Positions 1 through 4,944 of a DNA stretch of 5,561 nucleotides are shown here, piece after piece. The number at the start of each line of letters is the position of its first letter. Within the stretch, counting starts at the first letter, position 1. Location of the stretch: positions 1 through 5,561 of the forward strand of contig DATDBU010000031.1 of NCBI GenBank assembly GCA_036524675.1, given 5' to 3'. The stretch is from DATDAW01 sp036524675 (GTDB taxonomy: Bacteria > Verrucomicrobiota > Verrucomicrobiia > Chthoniobacterales > DASVRZ01). A program made the translations under genes and the position numbers. A model generated the notes under the pieces. That model was given only the letters and a program-made list of their open reading frames with translations, did not search any database and had not been told where the DNA came from.

Positions 1-465
1 GGCGGCGTGTTTGCTCGCGTTAGCCAGCATTTTGGTGCCGTCGATGGCTACCGTGATGCCGCCAACTTTGAGCACTCCGCAGGCGGCGGCCATTTGCAGC
101 ACCTGCCCGAAGCTTTCCTTCAGGAGTTTTCCGTTGCGTTGGCGAAACGTGCAGATCGTGTCGTGATCGGGATGCGTGTCGGCACATAACACGCGCGCCG
201 CTACGTTTTCATACGTGGCCCGCTCGATTTGGCGGCTGGAAAAGACTCCGGTGGCGTAGCTGTAAATGAGCAGCGCCAGCAGCATGGAGGGCGGATATTG
301 CTCGCTGCCGCTTCCCCGCTCGTTGACCAGGGCGCTGCGCAAATCGAGTTCCTCGACCGCGTCCAGGATGAAGTGCACCAAATGGTTTTTCGGCATCCAG
401 TCCCGGATATCCGGGGCAAAGAGCAGCGGGGTGTCCCGGTCGATGTTCACCATTCGTTGTGCCAT
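1..465 (-). CDS. IS1182-type transposase, N-terminal part, cut by the window edge
   Basis: DDE transposase of an insertion sequence. The frame is open from an ATG at 465 to the left edge, giving 155 residues with no stop. The N-terminus (MVNIDRDTPLLFAPDIRDW) and the stretch around residues 57-120 (YPPSMLLALLIYSYATGVFS, then ERATYENVAARVL and PDHDTICTFRQRN) match the DUF772 N-terminal domain of IS1182/IS5-like transposases. Residues 141-152 (IDGTKMLANASK) are the usual start of the catalytic fold, with D142 as the likely first DDE aspartate. The rest of the catalytic domain lies outside the window. I chose the ATG at 465 because GGAAAAGAG sits just upstream; M5 (ATG at 453) is an alternative. 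No frameshift is visible in this part, so the element may be intact. Family assignment rests on recognised motifs, not on a search. Confidence 0.9.
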   Translation of the reverse strand, partial: MAQRMVNIDRDTPLLFAPDIRDWMPKNHLVHFILDAVEELDLRSALVNERGSGSEQYPPSMLLALLIYSYATGVFSSRQIERATYENVAARVLCADTHPDHDTICTFRQRNGKLLKESFGQVLQMAAACGVLKVGGITVAIDGTKMLANASKHAA

Positions 466-513
466 CTCTTTTCCATAGCAGTGCCACGCTGACTTGCAAA
501 GCCCGACAGGCTG
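466..513 (-). mobile_element. Probable upstream end of the IS1182-type element
   Basis: These 48 bases lie between the transposase start and the stop codon of the neighbouring gene. Read on the minus strand they begin CAGCCTGTCGGGCTTTGC, which I take as the terminal inverted repeat region because it resembles ends I associate with IS1182-like elements. The other end is outside the window, so the inverted repeat cannot be matched. The edge at about 513 is inferred. A CTAG (514-517) sits exactly at the proposed junction and could be part of the target site. Confidence 0.5.
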
Positions 514-1164
514 CTAGTTGCCGCTGTTGCTCGCCGGCTCGTTTTCCACCGCGAATCTCTGCCGAAAGATCTGTCGAAGTTTCGTCACGTTCTTGACGAT
601 TTCATGTCCGCGGCCATCGTAATTCCAAATGCTGATGATGGCCGTCTTCTGGTCGAGTTCACCCGCCTTACCTACATCGTCCTTCAGATAAGCAATCAGG
701 TCACTGCTGTTCTGGCGAAAGGCCGTCCACTCTTCGCAATAGTCGGTGGGTGCAGAATCCTTCACACGCGCAGCGAGCCTCATCATTTTGTCCGCCGCCT
801 CCCACTCGCTCAGATGGATCGTTCCAATTTCCATCGGTCCGAGGACTGCCATTGCTTCCATCGCTGCCTCGTGCAACGTGCGCAGCGCTTTGTCCTGTTC
901 AGTGGTCAACGAAGAGGCCCGAGCATTCGCAGCGTTGAGTTCTGCGGTTAAACGGGTTACCTCCTTAGTATTCTCCAGCTTTTGGCGTTCGAGGCGGCTG
1001 TTAGCGATCACGTTGAGAATGGCAGCGGACAGGCAGGTCAAAGCCGCGCCTAGCGGTACGGCGAACTGGTTGAATTTCCAGGGATCGAGGGGCCACTGAG
1101 TCCGAACCGTTGCGATCAGTAAGACGCAGCCAAGGACAAGCACAATGATCCCGCTCGTTTTCAT
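514..1164 (-). CDS. Predicted membrane protein with coiled coil, unknown family
   Basis: 216 residues, no family recognised. Residues 5-20 (GIIVLVLGCVLLIATV) and about 34-54 (FAVPLGAALTCLSAAILNVI) are two hydrophobic segments, so this is probably an inner-membrane protein with a short loop between them. Residues 55-105 are charged and helical (SRLERQKLENTKEVTRLTAE and onward) and look like a coiled coil, followed by a soluble mixed domain with a WNYDGRGHE stretch near residues 180-188. The frame stays open upstream to 1461, but I chose the ATG at 1164 because it begins exactly at the first hydrophobic segment and overlaps the stop of the upstream gene as ATGA, the usual sign of translational coupling. 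There is no clear ribosome-binding site of its own. The TAG stop abuts the IS edge, so the natural C-terminus could have been altered by the insertion. A structural or signalling role is possible but not shown. Confidence 0.7.
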   Translation of the reverse strand: MKTSGIIVLVLGCVLLIATVRTQWPLDPWKFNQFAVPLGAALTCLSAAILNVIANSRLERQKLENTKEVTRLTAELNAANARASSLTTEQDKALRTLHEAAMEAMAVLGPMEIGTIHLSEWEAADKMMRLAARVKDSAPTDYCEEWTAFRQNSSDLIAYLKDDVGKAGELDQKTAIISIWNYDGRGHEIVKNVTKLRQIFRQRFAVENEPASNSGN

Positions 1165-1520
1165 GTCGTCAGTGGCTTCAACTTGCAGCGACCCTCGATG
1201 CACCAGCAGTGAAGCTGCTCCAGACAATGGCCCACGTTGCCGCACCGTCCAACACACGCAGGTGGCGGGGAATCGATCTGGTCGAGCTTGGAAGGTGGAA
1301 CCCATTTGAATGACGCGGCCATTTCGCCCAGCAGCAAACATTGCGCGTACGTGATGTCGCGGAACACGACAGCGCGCAGCGGAGGAAAGGAATCCGCGTC
1401 CGGGTCGAGCACTAAAAAGAAGCCGGCGCCACGTTCCGGTTCGTTGTTTGTGGGAATCCAATTCGGAGGGGTCTGATTGTGTGGAACGAGCGGTGGGCCG
1501 GAAGGAATCTCAAGTGGCAT
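1161..1520 (-). CDS. Small protein with cysteine-rich C-terminus, unknown function
   Basis: 119 residues, not recognised. The N-terminal 30 residues are proline-rich and polar. The middle (GAGFFLVLDPDADSFPPLRAV, written here as residues 31 to 51) looks like a folded core. Residues 89-112 hold six cysteines (C89, C93, C99, C105, C107, C112) in PACVGRCGNVGHC and LHCWCIEGRCK, with histidines at 98 and 104; this could be a metal-binding or disulfide-linked knob. No signal peptide is visible, which favours metal binding over disulfides. Its TGA overlaps the ATG of the membrane-protein gene, so the two form one translational unit and probably act together. The ATG at 1520 has only a weak GAG-type ribosome-binding site (TTGAGAATAGAGCC upstream). 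The overlap and the patterned cysteines argue that it is real. Confidence 0.6.
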   Translation of the reverse strand: MPLEIPSGPPLVPHNQTPPNWIPTNNEPERGAGFFLVLDPDADSFPPLRAVVFRDITYAQCLLLGEMAASFKWVPPSKLDQIDSPPPACVGRCGNVGHCLEQLHCWCIEGRCKLKPLTT

Positions 1521-1870
1521 GGCTCTATTCTCAATAGGAAAGCTGGCTCTGGCGAGACGGTTTTTCCTGACTCACTCAACTTTCGCGCTAACCGAAGGCG
1601 GTCGCAAAAAATGGCAAAAAATATGGCGTTCAACACTGCTTCCCGTTCGTGCCACTGGCGAACGAGGCAAGGGCACGTCTGCGACCACTACCAACAGTCG
1701 CTCTTCATTGACAGCGCGCAATCCATGAAACATAGCGTGCTAAAGATCATGCGTTCGATCCAGAAGCAGAGTTGGCTAATTCAATCCTTCTTCCAGATGA
1801 AAAACACCAGTTACGCCTTCGTCTAGCTGCCATTACTTTCGCAGCGCTCTATATTTTGGGGCAGTAGGCC
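1521..1870. other. 350-bp stretch without a recognisable gene
   Basis: It lies between the stop of the DUF2971 gene (TAA at 1871-1873) and the start of the cysteine-rich gene. A plus-strand frame (1479-1826) is open, but its product has no recognisable motif and it overlaps the cysteine-rich gene on the other strand. A 10-bp unit GCAAAAAATG/GCAAAAAATA is repeated in tandem near 1605-1624, giving an A-tract region about 90 bp upstream of the cysteine-rich gene that might bend DNA near its promoter. I see no convincing promoter boxes or terminator. Confidence 0.5.
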
Positions 1871-2662
1871 TTACCTCCGAATGGAGCCGATCGGGGGAGG
1901 ATCATTTAGAGTCGACCGAGTACACTTGAGTGCGATGTCAGCTAGCGACAATCTTTTTTTGACCTCGTCGAGAAGCGATGATTCAGAGTATGGTGAAAGA
2001 ACAACCTCTTCGATCAAATCTGGCAGGATTACGCGCACTTTATCTCCATCGGTCTTTGGAAGGGCATAAGTACGCTCGTCGATGCTGACAACTTGTCGTG
2101 GGATCACGGCACGTACCTCTTCATCATCAACGTGCCGATTATCCTTCCAAAGCACGGACCAGAAAAGATTATTGCTCGGTATGATGTCGTTGTCGCGGTC
2201 AAGATAGGCAATCCTTCCAATATAGACGGGGAACGTCGTCTCGCGGAGTGACTCAATTAGACGCCCGAGCCTGGTCCTAATAGCCACCCCCATTTTCTTA
2301 TCTTGGCCGCAATAACGTTGCCAAAATGAAATCGACTCGTTCTCCTTCGCCGTCCAGCAGCAAATCCCAACCCTGCGTCGAGTATACGTATAGACCTGCT
2401 CGAGCATTTCGATACTGCCTCGAGCAAAGTCGCGTCGATCTTCATGAGAAAGTGGTGGATCTGACACATACAAGTCCTTCATTACCTCTTCGTCATGATG
2501 AGACAACGGGTAACGTCCTTCCCATTGATCTTCAAACTGCGCCGGGATCGCGAACCACAGAGAAGAAGTTTCAATGATCTTGATGAAGTTCGCGAAGGGC
2601 ATGTAGCGCCAGAGCACATGGCCCGTCGGCGGTGTATCAAAGCAAGGATGTTGATTGTACAT
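1871..2662 (-). CDS. DUF2971 family protein
   Basis: 263 residues, full length for DUF2971. The family's landmarks appear in order: LWRY (17-20) and FANFIKIIETSSLWFAIP, FEDQWEG (43-49), CCWT (101-104) followed by NESISFWQRY (108-117), then GVAIRT (125-130), KDNRHVDDEEVRAV (173-186), and a C-terminal DLIEEVVLSPYS. These motifs are typical of the family, whose biochemical role is not established; members often occur in mobile or defence-related regions. The ATG at 2662 lies 16 residues before the LWRY motif and has no strong ribosome-binding site. M21 would cut into the conserved start. A candidate promoter with an internal palindrome lies at 2696-2728. No frameshift is seen and the gene looks intact. 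No membrane segment or signal peptide is apparent, so it is probably cytoplasmic. Confidence 0.85.
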   Translation of the reverse strand: MYNQHPCFDTPPTGHVLWRYMPFANFIKIIETSSLWFAIPAQFEDQWEGRYPLSHHDEEVMKDLYVSDPPLSHEDRRDFARGSIEMLEQVYTYTRRRVGICCWTAKENESISFWQRYCGQDKKMGVAIRTRLGRLIESLRETTFPVYIGRIAYLDRDNDIIPSNNLFWSVLWKDNRHVDDEEVRAVIPRQVVSIDERTYALPKTDGDKVRVILPDLIEEVVLSPYSESSLLDEVKKRLSLADIALKCTRSTLNDPPPIGSIRR

Positions 2663-2695
2663 TTGGATTTGCCCAGGATCATCACCTGCCCGGCT

Positions 2696-2728
2696 AATAT
2701 ATATCCACGAAATAATTCGTGGTGTAAA
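2696..2728 (-). promoter_or_regulatory. Candidate promoter of the DUF2971 gene with palindromic operator
   Basis: On the minus strand, TTTACA (2728-2723) resembles a -35 box and TATATATT (2703-2696) a -10 box. The 18 bases between them (2722-2705) are an exact palindrome: CCACGAA, a 4-base centre, TTCGTGG. Transcription would start near 2690, leaving a leader of about 28 bases before the ATG at 2662. A dyad placed between the boxes is a classic position for a repressor or a MerR-type activator. The spacing to TATATA is 19 bases, longer than ideal. The promoter is inferred; the palindrome is seen directly. Confidence 0.4.
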
Positions 2729-2734
2729 ATTGCC

Positions 2735-3028
2735 TCATACTCGGGTATTCCACCCGAATGCTGCGCGCCACGCTCGTAAAACGGCCGAGTTAAAGTAGTC
2801 GAGTTTTGCACGTCGACCCAATTCTGCGACCTCTAGATTAGCTTCCGGTGTTTCGATCAGCAGATGGTAATGATTGCCCATGAGCACCCAGGCATGCACC
2901 CTCCAGCCTGTCATCGCGCAGGCTTCACCCAGTGTTTGCAGAAAGAACTCTCGATCCACGTCATCCAGGAATATAGCCTCCCGACGGTTGCCGCGCGCCT
3001 GGTATTGAACTCTAATGCTACGCGCCAT
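2735..3028 (-). pseudogene. RAYT (REP-associated, IS200-like Y1) transposase, deleted and truncated
   Basis: The frame encodes 97 residues where complete family members are about twice as long or more. Recognisable pieces are MARSIRVQY, then ARGNRREAIFLDDVDREFF (12-29), GWRVHAWVLMGNHYHLLIET (41-60) and PEANL. HYH at 53-55 is the HUH metal-binding motif of Y1 transposases. Two kinds of damage are visible. After MARSIRVQY the family normally has a short segment of the type PGAxYHVM before the ARGN stretch; here it is missing in frame. After PEANL the family pattern is lost, so the C-terminal helix with the catalytic tyrosine and its usual YV-LNP surroundings is absent. It is almost certainly inactive. 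Hairpins on both sides fit the known association of RAYT genes with REP-like palindromes. The family call is firm; the exact deletion size is inferred from memory of the family. Confidence 0.75.
2741..2757. repeat. Short hairpin TCGGGT/ACCCGA
   Basis: Exact 6-bp arms (2741-2746 and 2752-2757) around a 5-base loop, inside the 3' end of the damaged RAYT reading frame and just upstream of the DUF2971 promoter. It may be a REP-like remnant, or chance. Confidence 0.3.
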
Positions 3029-3075
3029 GGCCTAATTTTCTGATTTCCCACAATCTTCATGCGGATACGAAACTG

Positions 3076-3093
3076 GAACGCTTGGCAGCGTTC
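3076..3093. repeat. Hairpin GAACGCT/AGCGTTC upstream of the RAYT remnant
   Basis: Exact 7-bp arms (3076-3082, 3087-3093) with the tetraloop TGGC, in the short gap between the RAYT remnant and the 262-codon gene. The lack of a following T-run on either strand argues against an intrinsic terminator. A REP-like element is the likeliest reading. Confidence 0.4.
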
Positions 3094-3100
3094 GGTGAAG

Positions 3101-3148
3101 CGCATAGGTTATGCGTGCTGTATTCATGCTAAGTGCATAGGACTATGC
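3101..3148. repeat. Pair of similar palindromes around the 3' end of the 262-codon gene
   Basis: CGCATA-GGT-TATGCG (3101-3115) and GCATAG-GA-CTATGC (3135-3148) share the pattern GCATAGG...TATGC and lie 19 bp apart. The second is inside the last codons of the 262-codon gene and is followed on the plus strand by TTTTT (3149-3153). They may be related REP-like units or the two arms of a 3' end structure. Confidence 0.35.
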
Positions 3149-3912
3149 TTTTTAATCGTTTCGGCGATATCCGGACGAGTCTTTTTCAGAGTTTGGTCGA
3201 AAATATCCTGGATGAAAGGCGCAACCCAATACTGCGAATCCGGCTCTGGCGTGATGCCACAATCCAAGCAGTCCACATGATCACTCGACATCATGTAATG
3301 GCCGTTGGCGAAAAACACGTACGAGAGGTGCAGTATCAGCACATCGCGCAGATCGTTGGCGAATTCGTCCAGCGCGCGCCGCCGAGCTGAAAGGACTATC
3401 TGGTTATAGTTGAGCAGGACGTTGCGGTAGAAGTTGTAATGCGTGTGGTCGTTGCAGCGGTTCCGTAGTTGCTTGTACCGGTCGTCGGCGTACAAAAGAG
3501 AAGTAATCGGGAAAACGCTCGCCGAATCGCGTATGTACTGTGACATGATCCTGAACTCCGGCAGTTGGTTTCTTCCCTGCAACCAATTGTCGATCTGCGT
3601 GACGATGAAATTCTCGATGCTGACGTGGTCTCGAAGGTACAGTCCTGTGTAAATGTTTATGATCGCCGAATCATAGTATTTTCGAAGCAAAGCATAGGCG
3701 TCGTTGATCCGTCCGTCTCTAAGAATGGTTCGAATTGACGCTAGCGTTCCCTCGACCGAGGAAAAGAGGTATGAATCGATGTTGCAGACGGCCCGCGTAC
3801 CAACCGAAACGAATTTGAATACTGAGAGGGCCAGACTTTCGTACAACGCAATGTACCGCTCCAAATCGGCGAAGACGATATGTCTCTGGTATTCTTCGTC
3901 AGTTACAATCAT
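3124..3912 (-). CDS. Hypothetical protein with possible HEPN-type motif
   Basis: 262 residues, family not recognised. The protein looks mainly alpha-helical and soluble, with no signal peptide or clear membrane segment. Residues 150-158 read RNRCNDHTH: R150 followed by N151 and then H156 fits the R-(N/polar)-x4-H signature of HEPN ribonuclease domains, and it sits between helices as in that fold (LLYADDRYKQL before, NFYRNVLLNYNQIVLSARRR after). A second cluster, H205, H212, C215 and C218 (SSDHVDCLDCG), could bind metal. The ATG at 3912 has only a weak GATGAGCAG-type leader, and no promoter is evident. The coding frame is clean and long, so the gene is probably functional. Its nearest intact neighbour downstream is the DUF2971 gene, with the RAYT remnant between. 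HEPN proteins include toxins and abortive-infection RNases, but this assignment rests on one short motif. Confidence 0.65.
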   Translation of the reverse strand: MIVTDEEYQRHIVFADLERYIALYESLALSVFKFVSVGTRAVCNIDSYLFSSVEGTLASIRTILRDGRINDAYALLRKYYDSAIINIYTGLYLRDHVSIENFIVTQIDNWLQGRNQLPEFRIMSQYIRDSASVFPITSLLYADDRYKQLRNRCNDHTHYNFYRNVLLNYNQIVLSARRRALDEFANDLRDVLILHLSYVFFANGHYMMSSDHVDCLDCGITPEPDSQYWVAPFIQDIFDQTLKKTRPDIAETIKKHSPMHLA

Positions 3913-4235
3913 ATTGTCTGCTCATCGGGAGAGGTCTGAATCACATGCCCAAGTCAGCGATGAGTCATTCCCGGCCCACGGTCACGTTGTGTAAGATTGT
4001 TTCGCAACCGTCGATTATCGCGTGTGAGACCGAACTTCTGCGGGCCTGCGGCCCCGAAGTCGAGGGGTCGGGGTGCGTAAGCAGCCCAAGTGATGGACGG
4101 AAAGGGCTCGCTGGAGCGTTTCGTTTCGGCCTATTTTGTGAGTTTGTCTCCGTACGTGTTGAGGACATATAAAATAAGTGTGTTCAGCAGGGTAGGGGTC
4201 ATACAGGGGTCAGCGTAGAATGGCGCTAAGATAAG
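3913..4235. other. 323-bp stretch without a recognisable gene
   Basis: A minus-strand frame at 3965-4168 and a plus-strand frame at 3945-4172 overlap each other, and neither has a recognisable motif. The stretch holds a compound hairpin at 4034-4060 and, near its right end, two direct copies of AGGGGTCA (4194-4201 and 4205-4212), 11 bp apart, next to the IS4 relic. It should also contain the promoter of the 262-codon gene, but I cannot point to convincing boxes. Confidence 0.45.
4034..4060. repeat. GC-rich compound hairpin
   Basis: Outer arms ACTTC (4034-4038) and GAAGT (4056-4060) enclose inner arms GGGCC (4042-4046) and GGCCC (4050-4054) with a TGC loop; a 3-base/1-base internal loop separates them. 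There is no T-run, so a terminator is unlikely. Confidence 0.35.
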
Positions 4236-4313
4236 GTGCACGAGTCTGGCAAATTTGCTCCGATCGACGATGGCCAGAAGTTGGCTAAAAAGACTGGCGT
4301 GGAGTAGGCTCAT
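4236..4313 (-). pseudogene. IS4-type transposase, 26-codon N-terminal relic
   Basis: From the ATG at 4313 the frame reads MSLLHASLFSQLLAIVDRSK then FARLVH, the start of the DUF4372 N-terminal domain found in some IS4-family transposases (pattern HxSLFxQLLxxxxRxxFxxLV). After about residue 26 (near 4236) the similarity stops and the frame runs through unrelated sequence to a stop at 4131-4133. The remaining several hundred residues, including the DDE catalytic domain, are absent. The break adjoins CTTAGCGCCATTC on the minus strand and the AGGGGTCA repeats, so a second element or a deletion probably joined here. The relic is non-functional. Confidence 0.55.
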
Positions 4314-4493
4314 CGGAGGTCCCCCGGAGGTGCTAAAGGTTGTTTTTTCATCCACTGAAATCCATACCCGCCCCGGTGGCCCTTCAATTCCTTTCCAACC
4401 GCCAAAAACAAGCCAAAGCCCAGCGATGTTAGCTATTTGTTTTGGGCAGTGGTCATGGCGTGGTATCTGTGTCGAGATTCTGATAGAAATGGT
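4314..4493. other. Non-coding sequence upstream of the IS4 relic
   Basis: Nothing here is recognisable. The minus-strand frame of the IS4 relic stays open upstream to a stop near 4503 but has no ATG and no family motif, and the plus-strand frame 4255-4674 has no recognisable content. It may include the outer end of the lost IS4-type element. Confidence 0.4.
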
Positions 4494-4558
4494 GAAAAAA
4501 CATCATTCCATTTATACGGCTGAAGCCGATACACTCATGCTTCAAAGGGCCTCACAGT
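4494..4558 (+). repeat. Direct repeat, left copy (pairs with 4945-5009)
   Basis: Aligned by eye with 4945-5009 at a constant offset near 451, about 49 of 66 columns agree with two single-base gaps. The best blocks are TCATT, GCTGAA, CGAT, GCTTCAAA and CTCA, in the same order and orientation. It contains a small hairpin CGGCT-GA-AGCCG at 4517-4528 that is not kept in the other copy. Confidence 0.6.
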
Positions 4559-4651
4559 CAGGAGGCGAATGTCTTCGATCTCTGCAATTTGTTTCGCGAT
4601 CGTCTGCGCTAGTGCTCTGTCATGTTTGGAATGGCGGATGGCGAAGACATC
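4535..4651 (-). pseudogene. Possible 3' remnant of an unidentified gene
   Basis: A minus-strand frame ending at TGA (4535-4537) reads LDVFAIRHSKHDRAL then AQTIAKQIAEIEDIRLLTVR and PFEA. The codon choice looks like real coding sequence and the predicted helix is regular, but there is no start codon and an upstream stop lies near 4709. The upstream part (from about 4638) is the hairpin-unit repeat rather than gene sequence. The last codons fall inside the left direct repeat; the right copy also reads LRPFEA. It may be a C-terminus left when a repeat replaced the rest of a gene, or a chance open frame. I do not recognise the protein. Confidence 0.25.
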
Positions 4652-4737
4652 CAAGCTGCAGCAGCCGGGGGTAAGCGAGGAACGAGCGCACCCCCGGAAT
4701 CCATGTCATAACGAATCGATCCCGAAGGGATCGCAGC
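4638..4737 (+). repeat. Hairpin-unit repeat, left copy
   Basis: A unit of about 100 bp, in order: ATGGCGAAG, a 20-base linker, a hairpin with arms CCGGGGGT (4665-4672) and ACCCCCGG (4690-4697), GTCATAA, and a second hairpin CGATCCC-GAA-GGGATCG (4717-4733) followed by CAGC. An inverted, diverged copy lies at 4755-4859. No coding content is apparent. Confidence 0.75.
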
Positions 4738-4754
4738 AACTTGTGTGGCGCATG

Positions 4755-4859
4755 GCTGCGATCCTTTTAGGATCGGACTCTTTATGACTTGTAACCAGGG
4801 GTATCTCCCGCCAGGGCGGGAGATACCCCTGGTTGCTGTGGCTGGAATGGCTTCGCCAT
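4755..4859 (-). repeat. Hairpin-unit repeat, right copy, inverted
   Basis: Read on the minus strand it repeats the order of the left copy: ATGGCGAAG, a linker with CAGCA-CC at its end, a large hairpin, GTCATAA, and CGATCCT-AAA-AGGATCG followed by CAGC. The first 29 bases agree at 23 positions with the left copy; the last roughly 34 differ at few positions plus one gap. The large hairpin is a nearly perfect palindrome here: 20-bp arms at 4793-4812 and 4815-4834 around two bases. The loop-proximal pair of the small hairpin changed from C-G to T-A, keeping the stem. Confidence 0.75.
4793..4834. repeat. Perfect 20-bp palindrome
   Basis: The arms 4793-4812 and 4815-4834 are exact reverse complements (outer AACCAGGGGTATC, inner TCCCGCC) with only AG between them. 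Such a dyad can extrude as a cruciform or form a very stable RNA hairpin. It could stop transcription leaving the MFS gene (read leftwards), but it is not followed by a T-run, so Rho-independent termination is not supported. Confidence 0.8.
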
Positions 4860-4860
4860 T
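4846..4860. repeat. Small hairpin AATGGC-TTC-GCCATT
   Basis: Exact 6-bp arms with a TTC loop at the outer end of the right hairpin unit. The same bases (4851-4859) also pair with 4638-4646 across the whole element, so the two structures compete. Confidence 0.5.
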
Positions 4861-4944
4861 GAAAAATCGGCTGCCCGTCATTTCAGCCATGACGATGCAC
4901 TAGAGCGTGTCATGATTTTTCGCAAATAAGGGCTGTACAAGATC

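Noticed and set aside
1165..1461. N-terminal extension of the membrane-protein gene, giving a 315-residue product
   Set aside because: The extra 99 residues are arginine-rich, overlap the cysteine-rich gene in another frame, and precede an ideal ATGA-coupled start at the first membrane segment.
1479..1826. 115-residue plus-strand reading frame
   Set aside because: It overlaps the start of the cysteine-rich gene, has no motif, and its composition is not distinctive.
3135..3153. Plus-strand intrinsic terminator (hairpin followed by TTTTT)
   Set aside because: The stem is short, its loop is only two to four bases, no plus-strand gene precedes it, and it lies inside the coding end of the minus-strand gene.
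4131..4355. 74-residue GTG-started gene
   Set aside because: Only residues 15-40 resemble a transposase; the lead-in and tail have no family similarity, so it is annotated as a relic only.
4602..4625. Similarity between GTGCTCTGTCATG near 4613 and AGAGCGTGTCATG near 4902
   Set aside because: The match is short and gapped, and without a search I cannot tell it from chance or from one more repeat fragment.
4255..4674. 139-residue plus-strand reading frame
   Set aside because: It crosses the IS4 relic, the left direct repeat and part of the hairpin unit, and shows no recognisable domain.
4609..4890. 93-residue minus-strand reading frame
   Set aside because: It spans both inverted hairpin units; its sequence is a translation of the palindromes and not a protein pattern.
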